From the NCBI RefSeq assembly GCF_030815855.1, contig NZ_JAUSXG010000001.1, positions 2,170,001 to 2,234,000 of the forward strand: a stretch of 64,000 nt of DNA. Direction: 5' to 3'. The first letter of the stretch is position 1, and each line of letters begins with the position of its first letter. Source of the DNA: Variovorax paradoxus. GTDB lineage: Bacteria > Pseudomonadota > Gammaproteobacteria > Burkholderiales > Burkholderiaceae_C. Below the pieces are notes generated by a model, which had not been told where the DNA came from, ran no database searches, and worked only from the letters and a program-made list of their open reading frames with translations. Positions 1-9,387 of this stretch are shown piece by piece. Made by a program: the position numbers and the translations under genes.

Positions 1-916
1 TCATCGCCGCCATCCATTGCGCGGCCGTAGCCTCGGGGTCTTCTGCCGTGACCAGCGCGCGCACCACCGCGACCGAGCCGACGCCGGTGGCGAGCACCTG
101 GGGCAGGCGCACCGCATCGATGCCGCCGATGCCCACTTGCGGATAGCCGCGCAACAGGCGCGCATAGGCCGCGAGTCGTTCCACGCCCTGTGGCGCGGTG
201 GCCATCTTCTTGAGCGTGGTCGGATACACCGCACCCATGGCGATGTAGCTCGGGCTCACCGCATCGGCACGCACCATCTCGGCATAGCCATGAGTGCTGA
301 CGCCGAGCCGCAGCCCCGCATCGCGGATCTGCCGCACCTGTGCGGATTCGAGCGCGTCGAGGTCTTCCTGGCCGAGGTGCACGCCGTAGGCACCGGCGGC
401 AATGGCTGTCTGCCAGTGGTCGTTGATGAAGAGCAGCGCGCCCGTACCGCGCACGGCATCGACCGCCGCATGCACTTCGCGTTCGATGGTGGCCGCGTCG
501 TCCGACTTGAAACGAAGCTGCACCGTGGGAACCCCGGCGCGCGCCATGCGGCCGACCCATTGCGCATCGGGCAAAACCGCATAGAGGCCGAGCCGTTCGG
601 GGCAGGGCGCGAAGGCATCGTCACGTGCCGCGGGTGGAAACACGCGCATGCCGAAATCCACGGGCGTTTCGGGCCATTGGCTCGCGTCGAACGCCCCGGT
701 GCGCACTGTCTGCGCCTGCCATGCGAGCGCAAGGCATTCGGCGTCGATGTCGATGAAGCCGAGCGCCGCGCAGGCCTGCTTCGCGCCGCGATACACCGGG
801 TCGTCCGAGGAAAAACGGCCCGCCGCAACGGCCGCGGCCGTGATGGCGCCGAAGCGCAGTCCTTGAGCCGCAACGATGGCGTGGGCCACAGTGCGGGAAT
901 CTGTCGAGGTGATCAT
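1..916 (-). CDS. thiE: Thiamine-phosphate synthase ThiE (3' end beyond the window)
   Basis: Joins hydroxymethylpyrimidine diphosphate to the thiazole phosphate to make thiamin phosphate. About 305 residues are visible and no stop is reached, so the C-terminus lies off the left edge. The synthase barrel begins near residue 106 ([15 protein letters not shown], then a TVQLRFK strand) and ends with the phosphate-binding VGIGGID and a [11 protein letters not shown] strand. Residues 1-105 are an N-terminal extension that Escherichia coli ThiE lacks; I cannot name its fold. The ATG overlaps the thiG stop as ATGA, which fixes the start and shows translational coupling. It is the last visible gene of a thiO-thiS-thiG-thiE run. 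Function is well supported; the role of the extension is unknown. Confidence 0.9.
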   Translation of the reverse strand, partial: MITSTDSRTVAHAIVAAQGLRFGAITAAAVAAGRFSSDDPVYRGAKQACAALGFIDIDAECLALAWQAQTVRTGAFDASQWPETPVDFGMRVFPPAARDDAFAPCPERLGLYAVLPDAQWVGRMARAGVPTVQLRFKSDDAATIEREVHAAVDAVRGTGALLFINDHWQTAIAAGAYGVHLGQEDLDALESAQVRQIRDAGLRLGVSTHGYAEMVRADAVSPSYIAMGAVYPTTLKKMATAPQGVERLAAYARLLRGYPQVGIGGIDAVRLPQVLATGVGSVAVVRALVTAEDPEATAAQWMAAM

Positions 917-1752
917 GCGGTGTGGTGCCAGAAGGGCGTGCCGAGCACCGGCGTGCTCGGCTGTGCGGAGTCTTGCGCGGCCATGGCCCCGGCACGGTGG
1001 GCGGCGCGGCCGGCCTGCACGGCGTCCGCAAAGGCGCCGGCCATCGACACCGGGTCTTGCGCCAGCGCCACCGCGGTGTTGAGCAGCACGCCGTCGTAGC
1101 CCCACTCCATCACCTGGCAGGCATGCGAAGGCAGGCCCAGGCCCGCGTCGACCAGCATCGGAACGCGGAGGCGCTCGCGCAGCAACTGCAATGCGTAGGG
1201 ATTGACCGGCCCGCGGCCGGTGCCGATGGGGGCCGCCCAAGGCATCACGGCTTGGCAGCCCACATCGACCAGCCGTTGGCACAGCACGAGGTCTTCGGTG
1301 CAATAGGGCAGCACCTGGAAGCCGTCGCGAATCAGCTGCGATGCGGCGTCGACGAGGTTCAGCGTGTCGGGCTGCAGCGTGTAATCGTCGCCGATGAGCT
1401 CGAGCTTGATCCACGGGGTGTCGAAGAGCTCGCGCGCCATCTGCGCGGTGGCGATCACTTCCTGCACGCTGTGGCAGCCAGCAGTGTTGGGCAGCACCGG
1501 CACCGCGAGCCGGCGCAGCAGTTCCCAGAAACCGTTGCCGCTGTCGCTTGCACCCGGGCTCGCGGACTGGCGGCGCAGCGAGGCCGTCAGCATCGCGGGC
1601 CTGGCGCGCTTCACCGCGGCTTCGAGCAGGTCCGGCGAAGGGTACCGCGCGGTGCCCAGCAGCAGGCGGCTGTGAAAGGTCTGGCCGTAGAGAACCAGCG
1701 GATCGTTGTCCGGAATTGAAGATGCGGTCGTCATGGTGTGTGTTGTCTCCAT
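913..1752 (-). CDS. thiG: Thiazole synthase ThiG
   Basis: Forms the thiamin thiazole phosphate from deoxyxylulose 5-phosphate, dehydroglycine (supplied here by ThiO) and sulfur carried as thiocarboxylate on ThiS. The 279-residue product has the family's TIM-barrel signatures: [10 protein letters not shown] near residue 32, the [12 protein letters not shown] segment whose K116 is the likely Schiff-base lysine, [11 protein letters not shown] for phosphate binding, and [11 protein letters not shown]. It lies 17 bases after thiS and overlaps thiE by four bases. An internal ATG at 1734 is a possible alternative start and would remove six residues. The C-terminal tail of about 30 residues past the barrel is Ala-rich and probably flexible. 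Confidence 0.95.
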   Translation of the reverse strand: METTHTMTTASSIPDNDPLVLYGQTFHSRLLLGTARYPSPDLLEAAVKRARPAMLTASLRRQSASPGASDSGNGFWELLRRLAVPVLPNTAGCHSVQEVIATAQMARELFDTPWIKLELIGDDYTLQPDTLNLVDAASQLIRDGFQVLPYCTEDLVLCQRLVDVGCQAVMPWAAPIGTGRGPVNPYALQLLRERLRVPMLVDAGLGLPSHACQVMEWGYDGVLLNTAVALAQDPVSMAGAFADAVQAGRAAHRAGAMAAQDSAQPSTPVLGTPFWHHTA

Positions 1753-1769
1753 CTCTGTGGGTTGCTTGT

Positions 1770-1967
1770 TCAGCCGCCGGTTACGGGGCGGATCACTTCG
1801 ATGCGGTCTTCGGGTTGCAGTGCGCGCGCTGCGTGGGCCGAGCGCGGCACGAACTCGCGGTTCACGGCCACCGCGAACGGCGGCACGGCATCGAGTGCGG
1901 CCAGCGCGTCGATCACGGTGGCGCCGTCCGGCAGCGTGTAGGGCTTGTCGTTGATCAGGACGTTCAT
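1770..1967 (-). CDS. thiS: Sulfur carrier protein ThiS
   Basis: A 65-residue ubiquitin-like protein that carries sulfur as a C-terminal thiocarboxylate to ThiG. It starts [14 protein letters not shown], contains the [12 protein letters not shown] strand typical of ThiS, and ends in the diagnostic Gly-Gly. Adenylation would need ThiF, which is not in the window. An ATG six bases upstream (1973) overlaps the thiO stop as ATGA and is an equally good start, giving 67 residues. Position between thiO and thiG agrees with the function. Confidence 0.93.
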   Translation of the reverse strand: MNVLINDKPYTLPDGATVIDALAALDAVPPFAVAVNREFVPRSAHAARALQPEDRIEVIRPVTGG

Positions 1968-1969
1968 CG

Positions 1970-3061
1970 TCATGCGTCGGAGGTTTGCAGGCCCAGGTTC
2001 TGTGCGAGCGCGGAATGCCCGTGCACGAGCAGCTCCATGGCTGCGTCGAGCACGGCCGGCGCGATCATGAAACCGTGGCGGTACAGGCCGTTGACCTGCA
2101 GCACGCGCGGCTGCGGCCGGCGGATCGCCGGCAGGTTGTCTGGCAGGGTGGGGCGGCACTGGGTTGCAATTTCCAGAATGCGGGCCTCGGCAAAACCGCT
2201 GTGCACCGCGTAGGCCGCGCTCAGCAGCTCCAGCGTGGAGCGCACGCTGGCGGGCGACATGTCGTCCGACTCGATCTCGGTCGCGCCGATCACGAACACG
2301 CCGCCGGGCTTGGGTGCGATGTAGAGCGGATAGCGCGGATGCACCAGCCGCGTCGGCCGTTGCAACGCCACCTCGGGCGCATGCACGCGAATGACTTCGC
2401 CGCGCACGCCGCGCAGTCCGTTCCACTGCGGCCGGGCGCCGACGCCGCGGCAGTCGATCACCCAGTCGGGCTGGCCCGGCGCGCTCGGGGAAAAGTCGCC
2501 CGGTGCGCGCGGCGACTGCCAGTGCAGCGTCACGCCGGGGCTGGCTTGCAGCGTGGCGAGCAGGGCGGAAAGCAGCGCGCGATTGTCGAGCTGGCCCTCG
2601 CCCGGCAGGAACAAGCCCTGTGCGAAGCGCTGGCCCAGCGAAGGCTCGAGTGCGGCAATGCCGGCGCCGTCGAGCGACTGCATCGGCGCGAGCTCCGGCA
2701 CGTCGGCGCCGGTGCGGGCCAGCACGCGCGCGAGCCGTGCGGCCTCGGCGGCGTCTTGACGGTGCCACAGCACCAGCGTGCCTTCGCGCTGGAAGAAAAC
2801 AGGCTGTGCCAACGGTGCCAGCAGCTCAGGCCAGCGCGACAGCGCGTACTGGCCCATGCGCACGACGGACACCGGCGCCACGGCCGATTCCGCCAACGGC
2901 GCGAGCATGGCTGCGGCCACGCGCGCGGCGGCGCCTTCGGCCTGCGGGCCGCCCGCTTCGAACAGATCGACCTTGCAACCGGCCCGCGCCAGCGTGACCG
3001 CGAGCAGCCGGCCCATGAGGCCTGCGCCGAGGATGGCGGCCGATTGGAATGGCACGCTCAT
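1970..3061 (-). CDS. thiO: Glycine oxidase ThiO (FAD-dependent)
   Basis: Oxidises glycine to the imine (dehydroglycine) that ThiG needs, using FAD and oxygen. The 363-residue protein opens with a Rossmann FAD site ([19 protein letters not shown]) and has a DAO-family C-terminal half, including the strand [14 protein letters not shown] and the terminal signature [11 protein letters not shown]. An AAGGAG ribosome binding site lies 9 bases before the ATG. It heads the thiOSGE run, and its stop overlaps the possible upstream thiS start. No promoter is evident in the 140 bases separating it from divergent thiD, most of which is a palindromic repeat. Confidence 0.93.
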   Translation of the reverse strand: MSVPFQSAAILGAGLMGRLLAVTLARAGCKVDLFEAGGPQAEGAAARVAAAMLAPLAESAVAPVSVVRMGQYALSRWPELLAPLAQPVFFQREGTLVLWHRQDAAEAARLARVLARTGADVPELAPMQSLDGAGIAALEPSLGQRFAQGLFLPGEGQLDNRALLSALLATLQASPGVTLHWQSPRAPGDFSPSAPGQPDWVIDCRGVGARPQWNGLRGVRGEVIRVHAPEVALQRPTRLVHPRYPLYIAPKPGGVFVIGATEIESDDMSPASVRSTLELLSAAYAVHSGFAEARILEIATQCRPTLPDNLPAIRRPQPRVLQVNGLYRHGFMIAPAVLDAAMELLVHGHSALAQNLGLQTSDA

Positions 3062-3070
3062 GGTGTTGCT

Positions 3071-3171
3071 CCTTCCCCCTCTGGGGGAAGGCTGGGATGG
3101 GGGAAGCCAGAGCGCCCCTTGGGCACGCCGCGTGCCCCCACCCCAACCCTCCCCCGGAAGGGGAGGGAGAA
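3071..3171. repeat. GC-rich inverted repeat pair (BIME-like)
   Basis: Two C/G-rich palindromic units lie head to head between thiO and thiD. The left unit begins TTCCCCCTCTGGGGGAA and the right unit ends CCCTCCCCCGGAAGGGGAGG. The same unit type recurs at 45035-45138 and 56298-56350, with a half unit near 12463. It is probably a dispersed REP-type element; no transposase is nearby. Confidence 0.7.
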
Positions 3172-3188
3172 AGACCGGGCCAGTCGCC

Positions 3189-3194
3189 GATAAT
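3189..3194 (+). promoter_or_regulatory. Candidate -10 box of thiD, possibly leaderless
   Basis: GATAAT resembles a sigma-70 -10 box and ends only 7 bases before the thiD ATG at 3202. No Shine-Dalgarno sequence precedes the ATG. If used, transcription would start at or next to the ATG. The -35 region is poor. Confidence 0.35.
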
Positions 3195-3201
3195 TTTCAG
3201 C

Positions 3202-4059
3202 ATGACCCACGCACCTTCCACCGCACCGCAGGCGCCCCTGCGCTACGCACGCGTGCTCTCGATCGCCGGCTCCGACAGCGGCGGCGGTGCCGGTATCCAG
3301 GCCGACCTGAAGACCTTCGCGGCGCTCGGCTGCTACGGCATGACGGCCATCACCGCGCTCACCGCGCAGAACACGCTCGGCGTCTCGGGCATCCACGGCG
3401 TGCCGCCGGCTTTCCTCAAGGCACAGATCCAGGCGGTGGTCGAAGACATCGGCGTCGATGCGGTCAAGCTCGGCATGCTGCACGCTCCCGAGATCGTCGA
3501 GGTGGTGGCCTGGGCCATCGACCACTACCGGCTGCCGAACGTGGTGCTCGACCCGGTGATGGTTGCCACCAGCGGCGACCGGCTGATTGCTTCGGAAACC
3601 GTGCAGGTGCTGGTGCGCGAACTGTTCCCGCGCGCCGTGGTGGTCACGCCCAATCTCGACGAGGCCGCCTTGCTGATCGGGCATGCCATCGAGGGTGTCG
3701 ATGCACTCGACGCTGCGGCTGGCGAACTGCTGGCGCTCGGCGCGCAGGCCGTGCTGCTCAAGGGCGGCCACCTGCCCGGCGACGACGTGGTCGACGTGCT
3801 GCTGCAGTCCGACGGCGCCCGCAAGCGCTTGGCCTCGCGGCGCATCGCGAGCCGCAACCTGCACGGCACCGGCTGCACGCTGTCTTCCGCCATTGCGGCG
3901 CATCTGGCGCTGGGCTTCGGGTTGCCCGAGGCCGTCGAGCGTGCGCGCGCCTATGTCGTCGGCGCCATGGCCGCCGGTGCGGATGTGAAGGTCGGTGCGG
4001 GACACGGTCCGCTCAACCACGGCTTTGCGCCAGTGCCGGCGCATCGCTTGCCGTTGTAG
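3202..4059 (+). CDS. thiD: Hydroxymethylpyrimidine (phosphate) kinase ThiD
   Basis: Phosphorylates hydroxymethylpyrimidine and its monophosphate for thiamin synthesis. The 285-residue protein has the ribokinase-like signatures SIAGSDSGGGAGIQADLKTF near the N-terminus, the DPVMVATSGDRLI segment, VVVTPNLDEAALL, and the anion-hole region HGTGCTLSSAIAAH with C225. A longer in-frame reading upstream runs through the repeat and is not credible, so the ATG at 3202 is chosen. The gene faces away from the thiOSGE genes, and its last 47 bases overlap the 3' end of convergent cytX. Confidence 0.94.
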   Translation: MTHAPSTAPQAPLRYARVLSIAGSDSGGGAGIQADLKTFAALGCYGMTAITALTAQNTLGVSGIHGVPPAFLKAQIQAVVEDIGVDAVKLGMLHAPEIVEVVAWAIDHYRLPNVVLDPVMVATSGDRLIASETVQVLVRELFPRAVVVTPNLDEAALLIGHAIEGVDALDAAAGELLALGAQAVLLKGGHLPGDDVVDVLLQSDGARKRLASRRIASRNLHGTGCTLSSAIAAHLALGFGLPEAVERARAYVVGAMAAGADVKVGAGHGPLNHGFAPVPAHRLPL

Positions 4060-5362
4060 ACGTAGCCTTGGGCCGGCTGATCCAGGCCAGCAAGAAGGTG
4101 GCTGCCAGTGTGGGCAGCGCCGAGCCGAACTGCGGTGCCCATTTGGCAAGCGCGTGATAAGCCGCAATGCCTGCGATCCAGATCAGCGCCGCGCCCCAAT
4201 CGATCTGGCGCGCACTGGCGGCCGTCGCAGCCTGGCCGCTGCCGAGGCGACCGAGGATCACGCCATACAACGGCACGAACACCGAACTCAGCAGCAGCAG
4301 GAAAGGTTCGAGCGTGTGCATCGGCAGCACCAGCGCGAGCGCAATGCACAGCACGGCCAGCAGCAGGCCCCAGCGCTTCACGCTCCAGCGCGGCAGCAGG
4401 CTGTGGGTGGACACCGAGCCCGAATAGACATCGCCATACGCGTTGTCGAGTTCGTCGATCAGGATCAGCCCCAGCGCTACCAGCCCGCCTTGCGCGAGCA
4501 GCAGTGCGGTGACCAGGCCCGTGCCCGGCTCGGCCACGCTGACCACCATCACGCCGAGGGCGTAGCACCAGATGTTGGCGAGCGCATAGCCGATCCAGGT
4601 GCCGCTGAACGCGCTGCCGAGCCCGCCCTTGCCCGAGGCGCTGCGCTTGCCGTGGCGCGCGTAGTCGGCCACCAGCGGCAGCCACGACACCGGCATGGCA
4701 ATCACGAGGTCGAGCGCGCCGAACATGCCCATGCTGCCGTCGCCCGGCCGCGCCCAGAAGGCATCCAGCCCCTTGGCCTGCAGCCGCGTCGCGAATTGCC
4801 AGCTGAGCCAGAGCAGCGACAGCACCACCAGCGGCAGGCCGAAGCGGCTGACGAAGCGCCGCACCAGCTTGACCATGGAGCCTGCCAGCAGCACCAACAG
4901 CACCGCGCCCCAGAGCAGCGTGGTGAGGGCGCCGCCGAGCGGCCCGGTGAGCGTCAAACCGAATGCCTGCTGGCCGATCGCCTGCGTGCCCTCGCGCATG
5001 ATCACGAGCTCGAAGGTGGTCCAGCCCACCAGCTGCACGATGTTGAGCAGCACCGGCAGCCGCGCGAAGGCGCTGCCGTAGGTGGCGTGCATCAGCCCGG
5101 CGCTCGCCAGGCCGGTTTCGCAGCCCAGCCGCGCGGTCCAGGCCAGCAGACCCGCGCCGAGCAGCGAGCCCAGCACGATCGCGATGGCCGCGTCGCGCGT
5201 GCCCACCGCCGGCACCAGGTAGGCGCCGATCTGCATCACCAGCAGCCCGACGCCCAGGCTGAACCAGAGCGAGGCGTGGTCGTGCCAGCCGAACACGCGC
5301 TGCGACGCGGGCAACGGCGCCAGCGCCTCGTTGGCGGAAGAAAGTTCATCGTCGTGTGCCAT
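4013..5362 (-). CDS. cytX: Hydroxymethylpyrimidine transporter CytX (NCS1 family)
   Basis: A 449-residue membrane permease of the cytosine/purine/thiamin-precursor (NCS1) family with about 12 hydrophobic segments, for example ASLWFSLGVGLLVMQIGAYL near residue 30 and PVSWLPLVADYAR near the middle. The TPP riboswitch directly upstream makes hydroxymethylpyrimidine salvage the likely job and CytX the best name. The start at 5362 has a GGAG ribosome binding site 7 bases upstream; a longer reading to 5488 would run into the aptamer. Its 3' end overlaps thiD by 47 bases on the opposite strand, and no terminator is visible after its stop. Confidence 0.88.
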   Translation of the reverse strand: MAHDDELSSANEALAPLPASQRVFGWHDHASLWFSLGVGLLVMQIGAYLVPAVGTRDAAIAIVLGSLLGAGLLAWTARLGCETGLASAGLMHATYGSAFARLPVLLNIVQLVGWTTFELVIMREGTQAIGQQAFGLTLTGPLGGALTTLLWGAVLLVLLAGSMVKLVRRFVSRFGLPLVVLSLLWLSWQFATRLQAKGLDAFWARPGDGSMGMFGALDLVIAMPVSWLPLVADYARHGKRSASGKGGLGSAFSGTWIGYALANIWCYALGVMVVSVAEPGTGLVTALLLAQGGLVALGLILIDELDNAYGDVYSGSVSTHSLLPRWSVKRWGLLLAVLCIALALVLPMHTLEPFLLLLSSVFVPLYGVILGRLGSGQAATAASARQIDWGAALIWIAGIAAYHALAKWAPQFGSALPTLAATFLLAWISRPKATSTTASDAPALAQSRG

Positions 5363-5449
5363 CCAGTTGCTCCAGTGCAAAAGGTTTGGCAGGTGGGCGA
5401 GGCTCCGGCGGTGGAGCCATCGCGCGAGACAACGCGACAGGCCGCCGGA

Positions 5450-5545
5450 CCAGCTTCCCTGCGCGAGGATTACCTCAGTCAGGTTCAAAGGGACTCTCTC
5501 AGTCAGCCCCGGAACTGATTCCGGTTCGACACCCCTAGCGGTGGT
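5450..5545 (-). promoter_or_regulatory. TPP riboswitch (THI element)
   Basis: Read on the minus strand, the conserved parts appear in order: AGGGGTGTC, GGGGCTGACTGAGAGAG, CCCTTTGAACCTGACTG, then GGTAATCCTCGCGCAGGGAA. These match the thi-box core of thiamin pyrophosphate aptamers. It lies about 90 bases before the cytX ATG. A hairpin at 5401-5419 (GGCTCC arms) sits between aptamer and ATG but has no T-run, so control of translation initiation is more likely than termination. Confidence 0.93.
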
Positions 5546-5574
5546 GCTCCGCGCCGTGGCGCAAAGCGGAAACT

Positions 5575-5580
5575 ATTGTA
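5575..5580 (-). promoter_or_regulatory. Candidate -10 box upstream of the TPP riboswitch
   Basis: On the minus strand TACAAT lies about 30 bases before the first conserved aptamer segment, a sensible distance for the transcription start of a riboswitch leader. The matching -35 region is weak. Confidence 0.4.
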
Positions 5581-5645
5581 CGAGCCTCGGCGCGCAGCAT
5601 CCAGACGGTGGGGGGCAATCGGCCCGCCGACGGCTTCGGCGATCT

Positions 5646-6683
5646 TTAGCGGCGAGCGCCGGCCACGCCCAGCAGTTCATGCAGCCGGGTGCTGGTGGTC
5701 GTGTACTGCAGCGGAATCGCCTTGCCCGGGAACACCAGGGCAGCGGCGCCCCAGGCGGCCAGAGTGGCCTCGTGGAAGCCGCAGACGATGAGCTTCTTCT
5801 TGCCCGGGTAAGTGTTGATGTCGCCCACCGCGAACACGCCGCGCTCTCGCGTTTCGTATTTTTCGGTGTCGACGGGCACCTGCTTGCGTTCGAGCTCCAG
5901 GCCCCAGTCGGCAATGGGGCCGAGGCGGGGCGAGATGCCGAGGCAGGCGACCAGCGCATCGAGCGGCAAGTCGACGGTCGTTGCCTCGGGCGTGGTGATC
6001 TGCAGTTGCTTGCCGTCGAAGGCGGTGGGCTGGCCGACCTTGAAGGCCAGCTTGCCCGCGGTCACGAGGGCGCGCATCGAGGCAATGTTCGCCTCATCGG
6101 CCTGGAAACCATCGCGCCGATGCACCAGCGTGACCTGCTTGGCGATGCCCGTGAGCGCAATGGCGGTTTCCAGCGCAACGTCGTCTCCGCCATTCACCAC
6201 CACCGTCTGCCCCGCAAAGCGGTCCAGCGAATCGGGGTGATAGAAAAGCGAGCTGCCCTCGAATCGCGCAATGCCTTCGACGGCAATGTGCTTGGGCACG
6301 AAGGCGCCGACGCCGGCCGCGATGAACACCGTCTTGGCCAGGAAAGCCGTGCCCGCCGAAGTCGTCAGCAGCAGGCGCTCATCGGCCTGCCGTTCGAGCG
6401 TGGCGACCTGTTCGCCGAAATGAAACTGCGGCTTGAACGGCGCCACCTGCTCCAGCAGCGATTGCGCGAGGCCGCGCCCGCTGGTGACCGGGGTGCCGGG
6501 AATGTCGTAGATCGGCTTGTCGCCGTAGAGCGCCATGCACTGGCCGCCCGCGGCGGGCAGCGCATCGACGATGTGGCAGGAGATCTCGAGCAGGCCGAGC
6601 TGAAAGGCCTGGAACAGCCCGACCGGACCGGCGCCGATGATGAGCGCGTCGGTTTCGATGGGGGCTGCGCCTTCGGGGTTCAA
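5646..6683 (-). CDS. Ferredoxin-NADP(+) reductase, thioredoxin-reductase-like type
   Basis: A 345-residue flavoprotein with an N-terminal FAD site ([19 protein letters not shown]), the [14 protein letters not shown] segment, a second Rossmann motif ([18 protein letters not shown]) for NADPH, and a C-terminal [16 protein letters not shown]. It lacks the CxxC pair of thioredoxin reductases, so the YumC-type ferredoxin-NADP reductase is the best match. The start is a TTG at 6683 overlapping the fdxA stop (TTGA); no upstream ATG in this frame is credible because it would lie inside fdxA. It probably passes electrons between NADPH and the ferredoxin encoded just before it. Location downstream of cysN suggests service to sulfite reduction. 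Confidence 0.88.
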   Translation of the reverse strand: MNPEGAAPIETDALIIGAGPVGLFQAFQLGLLEISCHIVDALPAAGGQCMALYGDKPIYDIPGTPVTSGRGLAQSLLEQVAPFKPQFHFGEQVATLERQADERLLLTTSAGTAFLAKTVFIAAGVGAFVPKHIAVEGIARFEGSSLFYHPDSLDRFAGQTVVVNGGDDVALETAIALTGIAKQVTLVHRRDGFQADEANIASMRALVTAGKLAFKVGQPTAFDGKQLQITTPEATTVDLPLDALVACLGISPRLGPIADWGLELERKQVPVDTEKYETRERGVFAVGDINTYPGKKKLIVCGFHEATLAAWGAAALVFPGKAIPLQYTTTSTRLHELLGVAGARR

Positions 6684-7009
6684 CGGACCAGTTCGCCGAC
6701 CTTGTCGGTCTTGTCTTTCCAGTCGTCGGCATCGGGCAGCGCAGGCTTGCGCTTGGTGATGCTCTTCCAGCCGTCGGCCAGCGCGAGTTCGGCATTGAGC
6801 TTGATGAAGGCGATCTGGTTGGCCGGGAGGTCTTCCTCGGCGTAGATCGCATTGACCGGGCATTCGGGGATGCAGACCGCGCAATCGATGCACTCGTCCG
6901 GGTCGATCACCAGCATGTTCGGACCTTCGCGGAAGCAATCCACGGGGCACACGTCCACGCAGTCGGTGTATTTGCAGCGGATGCAGGCTTCAGAGACGAC
7001 GTGGGTCAT
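6680..7009 (-). CDS. fdxA: Seven-iron ferredoxin FdxA
   Basis: A 109-residue ferredoxin expected to hold one 3Fe-4S and one 4Fe-4S cluster. Cysteines C9, C17 and C50 fit the 3Fe-4S ligands, and C21, C40, C43 and C46 fit the 4Fe-4S ligands ([12 protein letters not shown] segment). The C-terminal helix region after residue 70 is typical of the FdxA/FdI group. It lies 44 bases after cysN and overlaps the reductase gene by four bases. In this setting it is the natural electron carrier for CysI, since no cysJ is present. Confidence 0.94.
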   Translation of the reverse strand: MTHVVSEACIRCKYTDCVDVCPVDCFREGPNMLVIDPDECIDCAVCIPECPVNAIYAEEDLPANQIAFIKLNAELALADGWKSITKRKPALPDADDWKDKTDKVGELVR

Positions 7010-7053
7010 TTGTCTTCTAACGTCAATGTGTGTGGTCGGGAAAACCCGAGATT

Positions 7054-8391
7054 TTAGGCCTTTGCGGCGGCAGGCTGCACGAGCACCGCCGCGGCGGTCT
7101 TGTGGGAGGCCGTATCGACCAGCACCAGCGAGCCCAAGGCGCGCGATTGCGTGAAGGGCAGAACCGCCAAGGGCTGCTGCAACGCCAGCACCACGTCGCC
7201 GATGGAATTGGCTTCCAGCTGCGTGGCGGGTTCGGATTCGAGCGTCGTGATGTTCACGCGATCGACGATGCGCGCCACCTTGGCCTTGACCCAGCGATGC
7301 CCCTGCAGCGCCCAGTACACGCGTCCCGCGACCAGTGGCTCGTCGTCGAGCCAGGCCACGGTGGCGGTGATTTCGCGCACCGGCTCGAAGGCGTCGGGCG
7401 CCAGCAGCCAGTCGCCGCGCGACACGTCGACTTCGCGGTCGAGCACGATGCCGGCGCTGTGGCCCGCGTGCACGGTCTTCGGCTGACGCGTATGGCTCAG
7501 CACCTGGGCGACCGTGGCGGTCTGGTTGCTGGGCAGCACGGTCACGCGCTGGCCGGGTTCCACGTGGCCCGAGGCCACGCGGCCCCAGAACACGCGGCGG
7601 CCTTGCGAGGTGTCGGCCGAGGAAGAGAACTTTTCGACCCACTGCACCGGAAACGCGAAAGGCACGGCCTCGTCCTGCACGGTGACCGGCAGGTCCTCGA
7701 GCAGTTCGAGCAGGCTCGGGCCTTCGTAGCCCACCCAGTCGGCATGGCGCGTGGCCACGTTCCAGCCCTTGAGGGCCGAGATGGGAACGATGCCGGCCAC
7801 CTGCACGCCGGCCGCCTCGGCGAAGGTGGTCAGGGCGGTCGAGATGCGTTCGAAGGCCAGGCCGGCATCGTCGATGGCGTCGAGCTTGTTGACCGCGAAC
7901 ACGATCGACTGCACGCGCAGCAGATGGCTCAGCAGCGTGTGGCGGCGCGTTTGCGGCAGCAGTTCGCGCTTGACCACGGTGCCGTCTTCCACTTCGGCGG
8001 CCCAGGCCAGCTTGGTGGCGTCGACCAGCACCACGGCGGCATCGGCGGCCGAGGCGGCCGTGACCATGTTGCGGGTGTACTGCTCATGGCCCGGCGCGTC
8101 GCCGATGATGAACTTGCGCTTGGCGGTCGAGAAGTAGCGGTAGGCCACGTCGATCGTGATGCCCTGTTCGCGCTCAGCCGAGAGGCCGTCGGTCAAGAGG
8201 GCCAAGTCGGTTTCGCCGCCGCGCTGCACGCCGGCGAGCTGGTCTTGCAGCACGGTCTTGCTGTCGACCAGCAGGCGGCCGATCAGCGTGCTCTTGCCGT
8301 CGTCGACCGAGCCGCAGGTGATGAAGCGCAGGGCGGTGCCGGTGTCGCCGTGCAGGGCGGTGCTATCGAGGGTTGCTGTCGTCGCGCTCAT
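7054..8391 (-). CDS. cysN: Sulfate adenylyltransferase GTPase subunit CysN
   Basis: The 445-residue GTPase half of ATP sulfurylase; GTP hydrolysis drives formation of adenosine phosphosulfate by CysD. GTPase motifs are intact: P-loop GSVDDGKST at residues 27-35, switch region [26 protein letters not shown], and NKLD. Two beta-barrel domains follow, as in elongation-factor-like proteins. Its length fits stand-alone CysN without a fused CysC kinase. The ATG overlaps the cysD stop (ATGA), so the pair is translationally coupled. Confidence 0.96.
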   Translation of the reverse strand: MSATTATLDSTALHGDTGTALRFITCGSVDDGKSTLIGRLLVDSKTVLQDQLAGVQRGGETDLALLTDGLSAEREQGITIDVAYRYFSTAKRKFIIGDAPGHEQYTRNMVTAASAADAAVVLVDATKLAWAAEVEDGTVVKRELLPQTRRHTLLSHLLRVQSIVFAVNKLDAIDDAGLAFERISTALTTFAEAAGVQVAGIVPISALKGWNVATRHADWVGYEGPSLLELLEDLPVTVQDEAVPFAFPVQWVEKFSSSADTSQGRRVFWGRVASGHVEPGQRVTVLPSNQTATVAQVLSHTRQPKTVHAGHSAGIVLDREVDVSRGDWLLAPDAFEPVREITATVAWLDDEPLVAGRVYWALQGHRWVKAKVARIVDRVNITTLESEPATQLEANSIGDVVLALQQPLAVLPFTQSRALGSLVLVDTASHKTAAAVLVQPAAAKA

Positions 8392-9344
8392 CAGAAGTAA
8401 CCGTCTTTCTTGCGTTTTTCCATCGAAGCTTCGGAGGTCATGTCGTCCATGCGCGTCGCACCGCGTTCGCTCACGTCGACCGACAGCGTCTCCAGCACCA
8501 CGTCCCCGGCATCGGCCGCGAGGCTTTCGACCGGGCAGGTGGTCGTGATGTCGCCCACGGTGCGAAAGCGCACGTTGCGCACCTGCACCGTTTCGCCGTC
8601 GCGCGGCGGGGTCAGTTCGGTCACGGGCACCAAGAGGCCGCGGCGTTCGACCACTTCGCGCTTGTGCGTGTAGTAGATCGAGGGCAGGCCGACGTGCTCG
8701 CGCTCGATGTATTGCCACACGTCGAGCTCGGTCCAGTTCGAGATCGGGAACACGCGGAAGTGCTCGCCCGGTGCAAGGCGCGTGTTGAACAGCGTCCAGA
8801 GTTCAGGGCGCTGGTCCTTGGGCTGCCATTGGCCGAAGGAATCGCGGTGCGAAAAGATGCGCTCCTTGGCGCGCGCTTTTTCCTCGTCGCGGCGGGCGCC
8901 ACCGATCAACGCATCGAAGCGGAACTCTTCAATCGCTTCGAGCAGCGTGACCGACTGGTGCGCATTGCGCGATTCGCCGGGGTGCGCCAGGCGCACGGTG
9001 CCGCGCGCCATCGAGTCTTCGACGCTGCGCACGATGAGCTTGGCGCCGAGTTCCTGTGCGCGCTGGTCGCGGTAGGCCGTTACTTCAGGGAAGTTGTGGC
9101 CGGTGTCGATCATCAGCAGCGGATAAGGAATGCGGCCTGCGCCGAAAGCCTTTTCGGCGCATTTCAGCAGCACCAGCGAATCCTTGCCGCCCGAGAACAG
9201 CAGGGTGGGCCGCTCGAAGGCGGCGGCCACTTCGCGCAGGATGAAGACGGTTTCCTCTTCGAGCGCATCGAGGTGCGTGTTGGACAGGCGCGCGGGAGAG
9301 TGCATGGGCGGCAGCAGCAGTTCGTTTTCGGTACGGGCGTTCAT
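8391..9344 (-). CDS. cysD: Sulfate adenylyltransferase subunit CysD
   Basis: The catalytic adenylyltransferase subunit that joins ATP and sulfate. The 317-residue protein has the PP-loop SGGKDS at residues 51-56, the LLMIDTGHNFPEV segment and the family C-terminus (RMDDMTSEASMEKRKKDGYF, truncated here at its end). It lies 43 bases after cysH and overlaps cysN. Confidence 0.96.
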   Translation of the reverse strand: MNARTENELLLPPMHSPARLSNTHLDALEEETVFILREVAAAFERPTLLFSGGKDSLVLLKCAEKAFGAGRIPYPLLMIDTGHNFPEVTAYRDQRAQELGAKLIVRSVEDSMARGTVRLAHPGESRNAHQSVTLLEAIEEFRFDALIGGARRDEEKARAKERIFSHRDSFGQWQPKDQRPELWTLFNTRLAPGEHFRVFPISNWTELDVWQYIEREHVGLPSIYYTHKREVVERRGLLVPVTELTPPRDGETVQVRNVRFRTVGDITTTCPVESLAADAGDVVLETLSVDVSERGATRMDDMTSEASMEKRKKDGYF

Positions 9345-9387
9345 CGGATGGGGCTCTGGATGCGAAGAGTCGGTGTGGCGTGGGCGC

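Noticed and set aside
5401..5419. GGCTCC/GGAGCC hairpin after the TPP aptamer as an intrinsic terminator
   Set aside because: No T-run follows on the minus strand, so it is kept only as a possible part of a translational platform.
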